From: Euonymus europaeus
Taxonomy: Eukaryota; Streptophyta; Magnoliopsida; Celastrales; Celastraceae
Assembly: GCA_963580455.1 (NCBI GenBank)
Contig: OY756968.1
Location: 6,547,544 to 6,611,543 of the forward strand
Direction of reading: 5' to 3'
Length of the DNA stretch: 64,000 nt
Part shown: positions 1-10,843 of the stretch, piece after piece
How positions within the stretch are numbered: position 1 is the first letter of the stretch
Layout: each line of letters opens with the position of its first letter
The notes under the pieces: generated by a model
What the model was told of the DNA's origin: nothing
Seen by the model: the letters and a program-made list of their open reading frames with translations, nothing else
Database searches by the model: none
Position numbers and translations under genes: made by a program

Positions 1-159
1 AAATGATCTTCCAAGCCAAACTTCATTGGTTTCTAGTAGGAAATTTTCTCCTATTATGCCCTGTATTTTTACAAAAGCCACAAGTCACTGATCTTTTTTC
101 ACCCTTCCTTCCACAAGTCACCGATCTTTTTTCACCCTTCCTTGCATCTTTCTCATTAT

Positions 160-2096
160 TTATGCGAGTTGTTTATGGATGACCCTTTTTATTTCTTTGC
201 AATGTCTCATCCGGAATGAGCGTTGGCCCGTTATAGGTGGGCCACTGATTGCGATTTGGAATAGGATGAAATAATATACTCCAAGTGCGTATATAACTCT
301 CCATGGAATAAAACTTGTCAATATATGGCGAATCAATATTACGCAAAGCACATGAAGCCTAACGTGTGAATAAGGATAATGAAATAATCTCCACTTATTA
401 CATGTACAAGACCTCTCACCTAGGTCGATAATCTGCACGCGTCCATCTCGAGCCCGATTCATGGATCTTGATCGGGACGTATGCACTTCAAACACTTCGA
501 GCCTATGATGATACATAATCACCTCATGTCCAATAGCTTTCGCCTTTAAGCCTTCAAATTTTGCATCAATAAAGGTTGTCCATAATACACAAGCAGACAC
601 GCATATCCGAGAAAAATTTATTAACCCCGTAAAAAGTGAGATGCACAAAAACTGTAATACGCAATCGACGACATTCATTCAGGAGAGAATTAGTAATTTC
701 TACCATATTCAATGTCATGTTGTCCCACCTTTGCCCTCCATCGTGAAGTAGTGTCCAAGACTCAAGGGATAAGTCATCAATCCATTTCTTCACATTTGCG
801 ACATCAAGGCTTTCAATCCTAGCCATTTTTTTATTGAACTTATGTTGCTGCTTTGGCATGGCTATTTCACCCAGTAATTTCTTCAGACCTTGATTTTTAA
901 AGTTGGTATTGAAATAACTGACAAGGTGGCTAACGCAATATCAATGATATGCCATTGGTTCCGCCTAACCAATGTACTGATTTTTTATTGCATTGACTAT
1001 ATCAATATGTTGATCTAATACGACACATAAACCAACACAATTAGTCACTTTCTCTCGGAGGCAAGCCATAAACCAACCCCAACTGTCATTTGATTCAACT
1101 TCAATAAATGCAAATGCAAGTAAAAATAAATGTCCATTAGCATCTATTGCAACAACTACTAAAAGCTTCCCTTTATATTTTCCATACAGATGCATACCAT
1201 CCATACATATAACTGGCCTGCAATATTTAAAACCCTCAACCCATGGCCCAAATGCCCAGAACACACGTTGGAATTTTTGAACAAATGAAATGTTAGTTGG
1301 GGCCGTATTCCACACAATAATTGTTCTCGGGTTAGCTCTCTGAATCTCTTCCATGAATGTTGGAAATACTTTATAAGGATCCTTCTAGTCACTGAACAAT
1401 AGCATCATTGCATGTTGTTTTGCATACCATGCTTTCCTGTAAGAAATGGTGTAGTTATATTGCTCTTTAATCACAAAAACGATTGCATTATAGTTATGGA
1501 TAGATTGGCTTTGACAACATCTTTAATAGAATAAGCAACAAAATTGGAATCAAGTTGTCGATGATCCTGTCTTAAGATTGGATTGAAACAAGTAAGAGGA
1601 ACTTCGTATACCGTAATCTTGAAGTAATCCCAATCACTCAGAACTAGGGCAGTCAATTTCCAGTTGCATCTAGTCAATTGCTTACAACTTAGTTTCAACC
1701 TTGTGGTGTTGGAGTGCTAACTCGGTAGTGCATATAGGTACGAGAGTGGCATAACTTGATTGCATTCAAAAGCTTCACCTTACTTGTAAACTGTGCACCA
1801 ACATAAAATTCTCCACTAATATTCTGCCCAACTTGATTTGAAGGAACCCATTGACATACCACAACTATATTTGAACTACTAACATCCTCAAATTCAGGGG
1901 AAGGACGTTGCAACCAAGAACTTGAATTGCCACAACTGAAATTATGCTCACCAAGATCAACAGCACCCTCATTGCCGTCATCACTAAGGTCATCACCAAA
2001 TTCCTCATCAAGATCTTCATCGAACTGGGTATCGTTAGTAATTTCATTTAAATTATCCTCTGCTACTATCTCGAGAATCAAATTGAGATCGACATT
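160..2096 (-). pseudogene. MuDR/MULE transposase, decayed
   Basis: This is a full-length but broken Mutator-like transposase read right to left. In order it shows an acidic N-terminus with a MuDR-type domain (about 1697-2096, FYVGAQFTSK region), a linker typical of MULEs (DHRQLDSNF, about 1471-1698), the MULE transposase core (965-1354, with GFKYCRPVICMDGMHLYGKY and SNDSWGWFM), a HDGG segment (about 720-860), and a SWIM-type zinc finger (about 400-435, CTCNKWRLFHYP). The SWIM finger has lost the expected third cysteine (the motif reads P-Y-S-H). Stops and frame changes separate all these blocks, so no intact protein is encoded. The 5' edge follows a TAG acceptor at 2097-2099. A family match is clear from motifs; activity is not expected. 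The C-terminal and left end of the transposon lie at or beyond the window edge. Confidence 0.85.
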
Positions 2097-2107
2097 CTAC
2101 TTGTACA

Positions 2108-2249
2108 ATGCAATGCCAATTATTATAAGACAACATTGAAATTTTTTCTAAGCAGTAAGAACCCAGCAAAAATTCGTATACACTGCAATGTCATATTAGA
2201 ATGCCAATTATTATAAGACAATGTTGCAATTTTTTCTAAGCAGTAAGAC
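2108..2249. repeat. ~91-bp tandem repeat, left part
   Basis: One and a half units of a repeat whose core is an ATTATAAGACAA.. stretch followed by TTTTTTCTAAGCAGTAAGA. The array is interrupted at AAGAC (2245-2249) by the Athila element and resumes at 13975. It lies in what appears to be the first intron of the MULE. Confidence 0.8.
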
Positions 2250-3640
2250 TGTTGATTCTAAAATAACCTACTAGCAAGTGCACTAGTCAGAAGAATAGTA
2301 CAAGTGGTCAGTAGAGATCGTATCCACAGAGACGGAGATATGACTTAATCCAATTGTTTATTTACATATAATTATGAACAATGCAAGAAATTAAAGTTCC
2401 ACTCAAGTTGATTTGGTTTGCAATTTAAAAGGAATACAAGCAAGAAAAGTAAAGTGTTTTTAGAATTTTTATATTGGAGAATGCAAATGCTAATGCAATT
2501 TATCACTAGGCAAGTTATACTAATGCAATGAATTCAAGTAGAAGAATGAAGCACCAAGACTTCGGAATCCACCAAGGGTCAATGATGTACAAACACAACC
2601 AATTCACCCATACATTTATCAATCCGGGTATAACGAATCCGTACCTAAGTCGGTTTTAGCGCACTCAAGCCAATTTCCCTCATATCAATCACTAGCTATC
2701 TTATTGGTCTAGGTTGGAAGTTCCTATCAACATTCTAGCCATCTTATTGGTCTAGACATGCATAAGAATTCATGAATGCTCAATGGAAATAGGATTCATA
2801 CAAACTTGTTCCAAACCTAATGGAAACAACAATTGCAATCTAAGGTCCCAAGAAACATGATTAAATAGATATTTCACCATCTACAAAATCCATCCAACAA
2901 ATCCATTCAAAACCCTAAGTGGTGATCAAGCACAAAGAGTAAGAAGAATCCACAATAATAATAGAAACCAAAGATTTATACGCAAAAAGATTCACATATA
3001 AACAAATCAATTCTTACAACCATCATTCAACCCAAGGCTTCATCCTAGCCTTGGTGATAAAGAGTTTAGCTACACATAGAGAGAAAGAGAGATAAGCAAA
3101 GAGAGAGAAACATATTGGTAGAACCCAAAATTGGAAGAAATGCAAGCCAAGATGAAGAATCCATCCTTCAAGCCTTGAATCCTCCTTCTTTCCTTCGTTT
3201 TTCGCTCCTCGAACTGCCGTTCGATAAGTTAGAAGTCGTCCGTTTTTAGGGCTTTCGCGAGATAAAAATGCCCAAACTTGAGTGCAGGGGCGCCTAGGCG
3301 TGTAGGAAATGCTCCTAGGCGCCCAACGCCTAGGCGTGTAGGAAATGCTCCTAGGCGCCCAACGCCTAGGCGCACGCCTAGAAATGGCAGTTTCCTGAAT
3401 TTTGCATTCTCCCCTGTTCCGTGCGCGGCCCGTACCGCCCAGGCGTGTATAAATCACGCCCAGAATACTTTGGAAGCTTATTCTTGCCCTCATCTTGCCC
3501 ATATTTACCATCTTTTTGTTCCGCACCATCAATTGCCTATCAAAATCCAAGATACTAGATAAATGTACCGAAATGATAATATCAATGAGATAATATAGGG
3601 TTATTATCACCAAAAATAATAGGTATATTCATACCTATCA
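2250..3640 (-). repeat. Athila 3' LTR
   Basis: This 1391-bp LTR starts TGTTGATTC and ends ...CCTATCA on the plus strand. It differs from its partner mainly by a 36-bp tandem duplication in the CGCCTAGGCG-rich part (about 3290-3365) and about twenty point differences. ORFs on both strands inside it are shadows of the palindrome-rich segment. On its inner side it is followed not by a clear polypurine tract but by 54 bp of target-site DNA (3641-3694). Confidence 0.9.
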
Positions 3641-3694
3641 AAGACCCCACCAAAAATTCCAGAATACTGCAATGTCGTATTAAAATACCTATTA
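3641..3694. repeat. Target-site sequence inside the Athila element
   Basis: These 54 bases are identical to 13975-14028, the target DNA outside the opposite LTR. They belong to the ~91-bp tandem repeat of the insertion site and include the AAGAC target duplication. They lie between the 3' LTR and the element interior, where a polypurine tract should be. Confidence 0.85.
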
Positions 3695-4701
3695 AATCCC
3701 TAGGTGTCCCTAGTGGAGGAGTGTTGTCTCCTGAGGGCTTACAAGAACGATACCCATAAACATTTCTATCAAATGAGCGCAAACACCCCACACTTACATC
3801 ACACTATATACTCAAGGAATAATTTCCGTCTACTTAATTGCTCCTTTAATGTGGTGTGATGTGCAAGAGAAAATGTCAACATGCGGCTTCCAAGAGTTTA
3901 TATATGTATTAAACATAGTCGCATTCCAAGAATCGCAAAAACAACAAGTAGCAATATCAAGGCACATTTATTTATATATATATGCTTATTATTATTATTA
4001 TTATTATATATATATATATTTTCTTTTTCTTTTTTTTTAATCTAGAGCTGTGCAATGCTTACTCCATTAAGCTTTCTATTCAACCCATGTAGCGAATTCT
4101 CGACCAATGACTCCCAACCAGTTGGCTTAGGGCATTAGGTGGTAAGACACCCCTTATATCAATTATTCGAGTTGAAAAGGCTTCGAAGTTAAGCTACCCT
4201 AGAATGTTCATCATGGTTGTCTCATCTTTTTACGCGAAACTCGAGTTGGTTAGACAAGAGCCTCGGTTACTCAATAAGACGCAAGAGCGGAACATTTTTT
4301 TTTTCTTTTTCGGTACAAAACATAAATAACTAGTGACAAACATATCACCAACATGTGTCCAAGCTCATCTCAGACAGAAATCACAGTTCACACATATATC
4401 CGTCCAAGTCATACCCCACAACACTTTAGTGCAAGTGAATTCATTTATTATGCAATCTAGTAGACTTCAAAAATTCACTCAAGCATATAGGAGGTAAAGA
4501 CGGGATTAAACAGCTCTGATCAGAAATAAATATAATAAGTACCAGCGGTCAAGTTCATATCAGAAAATAGCCAAAATGCGCAATACATACAAAATACAGT
4601 CCCACCCCCCACTGTAAAATAAGCTTTGTCCTCAAAGCGTGAAACAGGTATATGAAGAAAATGGAGGACAAGCCAAGAAAAACACAACCTGGAGGTAGAC
4701 T
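3695..4701 (-). other. Athila 3' non-coding tail
   Basis: About 1 kb between the env-position ORF and the 3' LTR. It holds a TTA/TA microsatellite and T-rich tract (about 3980-4035) and a stretch reading AAGTGTGGGGTGTTTG on the minus strand near 3780-3800. I see no gene in it. Confidence 0.65.
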
Positions 4702-5832
4702 CTAGGAGGAAGGACCGCCAGAGGGTCCTCGACGAGCAAATGTGATATAGCGGTCGCGTCGTAGCTCCGCCAGTATGTCGAGTATGGCCCGAGTCTGCTT
4801 CGTCTGTGCCTGGAACTGCTGCTGGGCATACTCGGTATGGGCCCGGAACTGCTGCTGGAGGGAGCGCTGACCATCCTCAATCTGTGTAAGCTGAGCTCGT
4901 AGCTCGTCCATCTGCATAGTAGGTGCAGCAGCCGGCTCCTCATCGGCCTCAACAGCAACACCCGGGTCATCGCGCGCCGCCCTAGCACGTCTGTGCTGAA
5001 TATCTGTCATGCGAGATATACTGATGTGCCAATGGCGCATGTCGACTTCTTCCATCAGAAGGGTCGCGGGGCGTATATTGAGAGGGATCGCTCCAAGATG
5101 AGCTACTAATCGCGTGATAATACGAGGCAAAAAAAGTTTCTTCACACCAACACTGTCATCCTCAATACGCCTCCTAATCTCCAAAAAAGATCGAACATAA
5201 TAGTAGCCTAGATCAATCAATATGCCAGCCCATATACAGTATAAGATCTCTAAAATCTCTCGCCGTCGCTCGCTGTGATGCCCTGCTGGCCATAAGTTCT
5301 GGTGCACGATCCGATCTACCAGCCACATAGATTCTGGCAGGTTAGATTTCCTCAAGAAAATCCCACGTGTGCCACCCAACTGCTCCACCATCCGAGAGTG
5401 CTGCTGCAACTCGATACCAGATAAAGGTGGTAAGAATCTACTGTCAGCAGGCCGAAAAAGGGGGTATCCAATGCAAGCACACACATCTACAGCAGAGAAA
5501 GTAACTACTCCAGAGGGCAATGTAATAGTATAATGACCGGTGTCTGTAGCCTGGACGGTGCGATAGAAAGTACGCACTAACTGTGGATACACCGGTATGT
5601 CATGAGCCACATCATCCGGAACAGCAAGGAAAGGGCATAATTGACGGAGTCGACCTAAAGGCTCACTCGTGGCCCCCACAATGGTGTAAAGTGTACCGGA
5701 TATATAAACCTCTGGCACAATGAGAGCTACCTCAAAAAGCCTAGCAGTGGCAGCAGAGGATGATCCATCAGCTGGTGTAGTGCGAGCAGATTGCCTTGGG
5801 CGCTTGGGGGCGAGACCCTTAGTTTTGGGCAT
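4702..5832 (-). CDS. Env-position ORF of Athila, PF20167-like (putative plant transposon protein)
   Basis: Intact 376-aa ORF with a normal ATG at 5830-5832 (MPKTKGLAPKRPR), a basic proline-rich start. The central part (about residues 70-260) has YPQLVRTFYRTVQ, a VCACIGYPL motif, then SMWLVDRIVHQNLWPAGHH and LGYYYVRSFLEIRRR. These match the plant family annotated as putative plant transposon protein (PF20167) often found in LTR elements. Residues about 305-360 are glutamine-rich and probably coiled coil. No signal peptide or convincing membrane segment is seen, so an envelope role is not supported despite the position behind pol. Its function is unknown. Weaker relatives occur at 44568-45677 and 48200-49062 in a different element. 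Confidence 0.75.
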   Translation of the reverse strand: MPKTKGLAPKRPRQSARTTPADGSSSAATARLFEVALIVPEVYISGTLYTIVGATSEPLGRLRQLCPFLAVPDDVAHDIPVYPQLVRTFYRTVQATDTGHYTITLPSGVVTFSAVDVCACIGYPLFRPADSRFLPPLSGIELQQHSRMVEQLGGTRGIFLRKSNLPESMWLVDRIVHQNLWPAGHHSERRREILEILYCIWAGILIDLGYYYVRSFLEIRRRIEDDSVGVKKLFLPRIITRLVAHLGAIPLNIRPATLLMEEVDMRHWHISISRMTDIQHRRARAARDDPGVAVEADEEPAAAPTMQMDELRAQLTQIEDGQRSLQQQFRAHTEYAQQQFQAQTKQTRAILDILAELRRDRYITFARRGPSGGPSS

Positions 5833-7039
5833 AATTCCTGCAAAATTAAATAATTTTCTTCCATTAGCATAGCAGGAATTATATATATAAATATAGATTT
5901 ATTTATTTTATTTTATTTTATTTTTTTTTGGGCGCCTAGGCGTGTCGGAGTCCCGCCTGGGCGGTCCACACCCAGGCGCGAATGGACAGGGGCCTGGGCG
6001 GTCCACGACCAGGCGCGGATGGACCGACGCCTGGGCGCGGTCCATCTTCCTCACTCGTGGCTGCCATGGCAGCCACATTCTTCCCTTTTTTCAACTCTGT
6101 TTCTTCTAGCATGGCACACCCACAGAAATTTCAGCAATGATTTATCAACAAATCGAAAGTAGACAAACTATGGCAAGCCCTAAATCACTAACACCCAAGA
6201 AAATTTCTTTTTCTTTCACCCCCAATCCCATTTACTTCCTTCTCTCTCTTTGTTCAAAACTTCAAACTCAAAGTAGACCATCCGACCCATACATCGCAAA
6301 ACAAAGGAGAGAAATGAAAAGTTACTAACCTTGAGCGCTTAGATCTCCGCTTAGGCGGTGGAATTGAGGTGGGCGGCTAAAGGGGAGAGGTGGGCGTGTG
6401 TGTGTGAAAGAGAGATGAGGATTTTAAGAATGCCCGAACCGCCTAGGCGTTTGGAAAATGCGCCTAGGCGGTTTTTTTTTTTTTTTTGGTGGAGCGCCTA
6501 GGAGCAACCATTTTATGTTGTGCTTGGGCGCCTAGACGTGTAGAAATTGCGCCTAGGCGCTGCTCTAGAAAGAGCAGTTTTCTTGAATTTTTCGATTCAC
6601 CTCTGTTCTGTGCGCGGCCCGTACCGCCTAGGCGTGTATAAAACACGCCCGGAACAGCGTGCTCCTCTGTATCAGGCATCCAACTCCACTACTTCCACAT
6701 ATCACCCAGAAAATTCAGCACACATTAAATTCTTCACCAAAAACAAATTCCAGCAAGCTCAGAAACACATAACACCTTCTAAAGAGATGGAACAATAAAA
6801 CACCTAAGGATACAAAAAGGATATCACATCTCGGGTTGCCTCCCAGGCAGCGCTAAGTTTCGGGTCTTCAGTCAGACGTAGATGCACCTACAAAATAAAA
6901 GAGGTTGCATCAAAACTTAACAATATTGAAAACACTACCACCCCTCACTTTAAGAACATGCATAGTCCTCAATGCATCAAAACAAGGGATGGGCATAAAG
7001 TTAAACACCAAGAACAAGGACGCGAGACAACCTGGAAAA
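5833..7039 (-). other. Athila spacer between pol and the env-position ORF
   Basis: About 1.2 kb without a supported gene. It contains two clusters of CGCCTAGGCG-type palindromes (about 5930-6050 and 6437-6640). The second cluster continues into a segment (about 6547-6660) that resembles part of the element's own LTR, including the shared GTGCGCGGCCCGTACCGCC block. Short ORFs here are incidental. Confidence 0.7.
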
Positions 7040-9886
7040 TCATTGTAAGGTAGAGTCTTCAAGGCGAAGTTTGTGTTTCTCCATGTCGAAGGAGGTCTCG
7101 AAATAGGGTTTGAGACGGTGCCCAGTTATCTGCTGCTCAAATCCAGTGCGATGATCTTTGATAGTAACAGAACCATGAAGAAGGACTTGGAGAATCTCAT
7201 AAGGTCCACTCCATCTTGAGCGAAGCTTACCGGGAAATAACCGAAGACGAGCATTATAGAGTAAAACTCGTTGACCCGGTTCAAATACTTTTCGAGAGAT
7301 ATGTCGATCATGGAAAAGCTTCGTTTTGTCTTTGTAAATTCTGGCATTCTCATAGGAATCATTTCGGAGCTCATCAAGCTCATTAAGCTGAAGTTTGCGT
7401 GAAGCACCAGCTTCGTGAATATCAAAATTGAGGGTTTTGATTGCCCAATATGCGCGATGTTGAATTTCCACCGGAAGATGACACGGTTTTCCATAGACTA
7501 ACCGATATGGAGACATGCCAATAGGAGTCTTGAAAGCTGTCCGATAAGCCCACAAAGCGTCATTCAATTTCATACTCCAATCTTTTCTGTTGGAGGACAC
7601 AGTTTTCTCAAGAATATGCTTGAGCTCACGATTGGAGATTTCCACTTGACCACTCGTTTGAGGGTGATAAGGAGTAGCCACTTTGTGAGTGACTCCACAT
7701 TTCTTCATTAATTTCTCGAACGGCTTATTACAGAAATGTGATCCCCCATCACTGATAATAGCTCTAGGTGAGCCAAACCGGGCAAAAATCATGTCTTTGA
7801 GAAAATGCAGAACTATTTTGTGATCATTAGTCCGACATGGGATAGCTTCCACCCATTTGCTTACATAGTCCACCGCCACCAGGATATAAAGATGGCCATA
7901 AGAAAGGGGAAAGGGTCCCATGAAGTCAATACCCCAAACGTCAAAAAGTTCCACCACCAGGATATTTTGCAAGGGCATTTGGTCTCTGGAAGAGATATTG
8001 CCAGTGCGTTGGCAGCGATCACAAGTGGTACAATATGCATGAGCGTCTTTAAATAAATTGGACCAAAAAAATCCACATTGAAGTACTTTTGCGGCTGTTT
8101 TCTTCCCACCAAAATGACCGCCATAGACATGAGCATGACAAAAATTCAAAATACTCTCCATTTCAGGTTCTGGCACACAGCGGCGAATGATTTGATCAGG
8201 ACAAGATTTGAACAAATAAGGTTCATCCCAAAAATAATATTTGATGGAGGAAAAGAATTTATCTTTGGCTTGCTTAGTCATGCCAGAAGGGAGTTGACGT
8301 GCAACTAGATAATTGACAATATCTGCAAACCATGGAGTTTGCTCAAGAAGGAAAAGCTGCTCATCAGGAAAATTTTCATTAAAATCCAAGTCTTTGGAGC
8401 CCCGTTCTTTAATAGCTAACCGTGAGAGATGATCGGCTACAACATTTTCACACCCCTTTTTATCCCGAATCTCCAAATCAAATTCCTGCAGGAGGAGTAC
8501 CCATCGGATCAATCTGGGTTTCGAGTCCCTTTTCGTCAGTAGATATCGCAAAGCTGCATGATCAGAGTACACAATCACCTTAGAACAAGTAAGATAGGAC
8601 CGAAATTTGTCCAACGCAAATATGATAGCCAAGAGCTCTTTCTCTGTGGTGGAATAATTAATTTGAGCATCATTCAGAGTTTGACTGGCATAATAGATCA
8701 CATGTGACTTCTTCTCTATTCGCTGACCAAGCACTGCCCCAATAGCATAATCCGACGCGTCACACATAATTTCAAACGGTAACGAGAAATCCGGTGGCAT
8801 CATGATAGGAGCAGAAGTAAGCTTCTCTTTTAATGTCTCAAAAGCCTTTAAACATTCGACATCAAACTGAAAATCAACATCTTTGGCCAATAATGCACAT
8901 AAAGGTCGTGAAATCTTGGAGAAGTCCATGATAAACCTCCGATAAAACCCAGCATGGCCAAGGAAAGAGCGAATTCCCTTCACATTAGTCGGAGGCGGTA
9001 ATTTGGAGATAAGATCAATCTTTGCCTTATCGACTTCAATGCCATCTTGAGAAACTATGTGCCCCAAGACATTACCTCTCTGCACCATGAAGTGGCACCT
9101 CTCCCAGTTTAATATGAGATTTGTCTCTGTGCAGCGTTTCAGAACGAGAGATAAATTGTGGAGACAGTGATCAAAATCATATCCAAAAACCGAGAAATCA
9201 TCCATAAACACTTCTATGAATCGCTCTACCATATCAAAAAAAATGCTCATCATATATCTCTGAAAGGTAGCTGGAGCATTGCATAACCCAAATGACATTC
9301 TACGGTAGGCAAAAGTTCCAAATGGACATGTAAACGTTGTTTTCTCTTGATCCTCCGGTGCAATCACAATTTGATTATACCCAGAATATCCATCCAAGAA
9401 GCAATAATAATTATGCCCTGCCAATCTCTCCAGCATTTGATCAATGAATGGTAGAGAAAAATGATCTTTCCGTGTGGAGGTGTTCAACTTCCTGTAATCA
9501 ATACAGACTCTCCAACCCGTGACCTTTCTGGTAGGAATAAGCTCATTGTTATCATTAGTAACAACTGTGATGCCCGACTTCTTCGGTACCACCTGAACAG
9601 GGCTTACCCATTTGGAATCTGAAATAGGATAGATAATCCCTACATCAAGTAACTTCAGAATTTCAGCACGAACTACTTCTTTCATGTTAGGGTTCAATCT
9701 TCTTTGACCCTCCCGGCTTGTCTTTGCTCCATCTTCCAGTAGGATGCGGTGCATACACATTGATGGACTGATGCCTTTAATGTCTGCTATAGTCCACCCA
9801 ATGGCGGTTTTATTCTCTTTAATCACACGCAACAATTTCTCTTCCTCCACAGAAGTTAAATCAGAAGCAATAATAACTGGGAGAGT
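7040..9886 (-). CDS. Athila reverse transcriptase-RNase H-integrase
   Basis: The enzymatic part of the Athila polyprotein is uninterrupted from the TAG at 9887 to its terminal stop. With residues numbered from the GTG at 9850, RT spans about 75-310 with the catalytic FMDD at 215-218. RNase H spans about 355-475, with D364 (CDAS), an EKE motif near 403-405 and D430 (YSDH). Integrase follows from about 560: an HHCC zinc finger (H572, H579, C610, C613), then a DDE triad D642, D701, E737 with the classic 35-residue D-to-E spacing. All catalytic residues that I can place are present. It copies the element RNA and inserts the cDNA. Frame and codons match gag and protease upstream; no frameshift is seen. 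Confidence 0.93.
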   Translation of the reverse strand, partial: TLPVIIASDLTSVEEEKLLRVIKENKTAIGWTIADIKGISPSMCMHRILLEDGAKTSREGQRRLNPNMKEVVRAEILKLLDVGIIYPISDSKWVSPVQVVPKKSGITVVTNDNNELIPTRKVTGWRVCIDYRKLNTSTRKDHFSLPFIDQMLERLAGHNYYCFLDGYSGYNQIVIAPEDQEKTTFTCPFGTFAYRRMSFGLCNAPATFQRYMMSIFFDMVERFIEVFMDDFSVFGYDFDHCLHNLSLVLKRCTETNLILNWERCHFMVQRGNVLGHIVSQDGIEVDKAKIDLISKLPPPTNVKGIRSFLGHAGFYRRFIMDFSKISRPLCALLAKDVDFQFDVECLKAFETLKEKLTSAPIMMPPDFSLPFEIMCDASDYAIGAVLGQRIEKKSHVIYYASQTLNDAQINYSTTEKELLAIIFALDKFRSYLTCSKVIVYSDHAALRYLLTKRDSKPRLIRWVLLLQEFDLEIRDKKGCENVVADHLSRLAIKERGSKDLDFNENFPDEQLFLLEQTPWFADIVNYLVARQLPSGMTKQAKDKFFSSIKYYFWDEPYLFKSCPDQIIRRCVPEPEMESILNFCHAHVYGGHFGGKKTAAKVLQCGFFWSNLFKDAHAYCTTCDRCQRTGNISSRDQMPLQNILVVELFDVWGIDFMGPFPLSYGHLYILVAVDYVSKWVEAIPCRTNDHKIVLHFLKDMIFARFGSPRAIISDGGSHFCNKPFEKLMKKCGVTHKVATPYHPQTSGQVEISNRELKHILEKTVSSNRKDWSMKLNDALWAYRTAFKTPIGMSPYRLVYGKPCHLPVEIQHRAYWAIKTLNFDIHEAGASRKLQLNELDELRNDSYENARIYKDKTKLFHDRHISRKVFEPGQRVLLYNARLRLFPGKLRSRWSGPYEILQVLLHGSVTIKDHRTGFEQQITGHRLKPYFETSFDMEKHKLRLEDSTLQ

Positions 9887-10843
9887 CTAAGAGTTTCCCA
9901 AAAAGGCATACCGCAGGTGAGGAGGAAGTGGCTTCAATTCTAATTCTGGTGGGTTCTCAATAGATGGTAATAACTTCTTAGAAGTTTGAAGATTCCTCAG
10001 ATTTTCAAAAACAGGCCTCCACTTATGTTGATGCAGAGGTGAAGCTGCAAACATATTGTATATTTCTTCAACTTCCTCACTCAATAAATGCTTGGAATCA
10101 CCCACAAGAAAAGCCTCCAATGTAGTGATTTTATTACTCCGAGAAACCTCCATATCAATTCTTCTATCTGCTACATCTATCCAAAGGCAGGTTTTTGTGT
10201 TATCAGAATGTCGCATTGCCTCTGAAAGTCGAAACTCAACAGTTTTATCGAAAACTATCATTGAGAGAACACCTGATTTGACATCAATGATGGTATTGGT
10301 AGTAGCCATAAAACCTCTGCCTAAAATAAGAGGTAGGTCTTTCCCAGGAATTGGTTCACCTTTCATGTCCAGAATTAAGAAATCCACTGGAACAACAAAC
10401 TCTCCAACTTTCACTAAAACATCTTCAACAAGTCCAAAAGGATGAACAAGAGAGCGATCAGCTAACTGTAGAGTAACTGTAGTTGGTTTCAACCCTCCTA
10501 TTTTCAAAGTGCAATACACAGAATACGGCATGATATTAACACTGGCTCCAAGATCCATCAATGCTTTCTCAATATGCTTTTCTCCAATAATGCAGGAAAT
10601 TGTAAAACTCCCCGGATCTTTCAACTTGGTTGGCAGTTTCTTTTGTAATATAGCACTAGTTTCCTCAGAAAGAAACACTTCTTCATGTTCACCAATCTTC
10701 CTTTTGTTAGTGCACATCTCCTTTAAAAACTTGGCATAAGCTGGAATAGACTTGATCGCCTCAATAAGTGGGATATTAATCTCAACTTTCTTCAAAACTT
10801 CAAAAATATCCCGGTTGTACTTGCTCTTCTTCTTAGGAGCAAG
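9887..10843 (-). CDS. Athila protease region
   Basis: This retropepsin-like aspartic protease region lies in the same reading frame as Gag, directly after the TGA at 10844-10846. Its active site reads ALMDLGASVNIMP, the D-L-G variant usual in Athila elements in place of D-S/T-G. A flap and closing motif follow (LPLILGRGFMATT). The protease would cleave Gag-Pol inside the particle. The frame has no ATG near its beginning, so it is not an independent gene. It ends at a TAG (9887-9889), after which the same frame runs on into reverse transcriptase. The domain assignment is firm; whether either stop is read through cannot be told from sequence. Confidence 0.85.
   Translation of the reverse strand, partial: LAPKKKSKYNRDIFEVLKKVEINIPLIEAIKSIPAYAKFLKEMCTNKRKIGEHEEVFLSEETSAILQKKLPTKLKDPGSFTISCIIGEKHIEKALMDLGASVNIMPYSVYCTLKIGGLKPTTVTLQLADRSLVHPFGLVEDVLVKVGEFVVPVDFLILDMKGEPIPGKDLPLILGRGFMATTNTIIDVKSGVLSMIVFDKTVEFRLSEAMRHSDNTKTCLWIDVADRRIDMEVSRSNKITTLEAFLVGDSKHLLSEEVEEIYNMFAASPLHQHKWRPVFENLRNLQTSKKLLPSIENPPELELKPLPPHLRYAFLGNS

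Noticed and set aside
3278..3562. 94-aa ORF rich in PRR repeats (and a similar one at 13647-13889)
   Set aside because: It lies inside the Athila LTR and arises from the CGCCTAGGCG repeats; the frame shifts between the two LTRs.
4702..5832. A true viral envelope gene
   Set aside because: The position matches env, but there is no signal peptide, no membrane anchor and no fusion-like segment; the family motifs point to a plant transposon protein.
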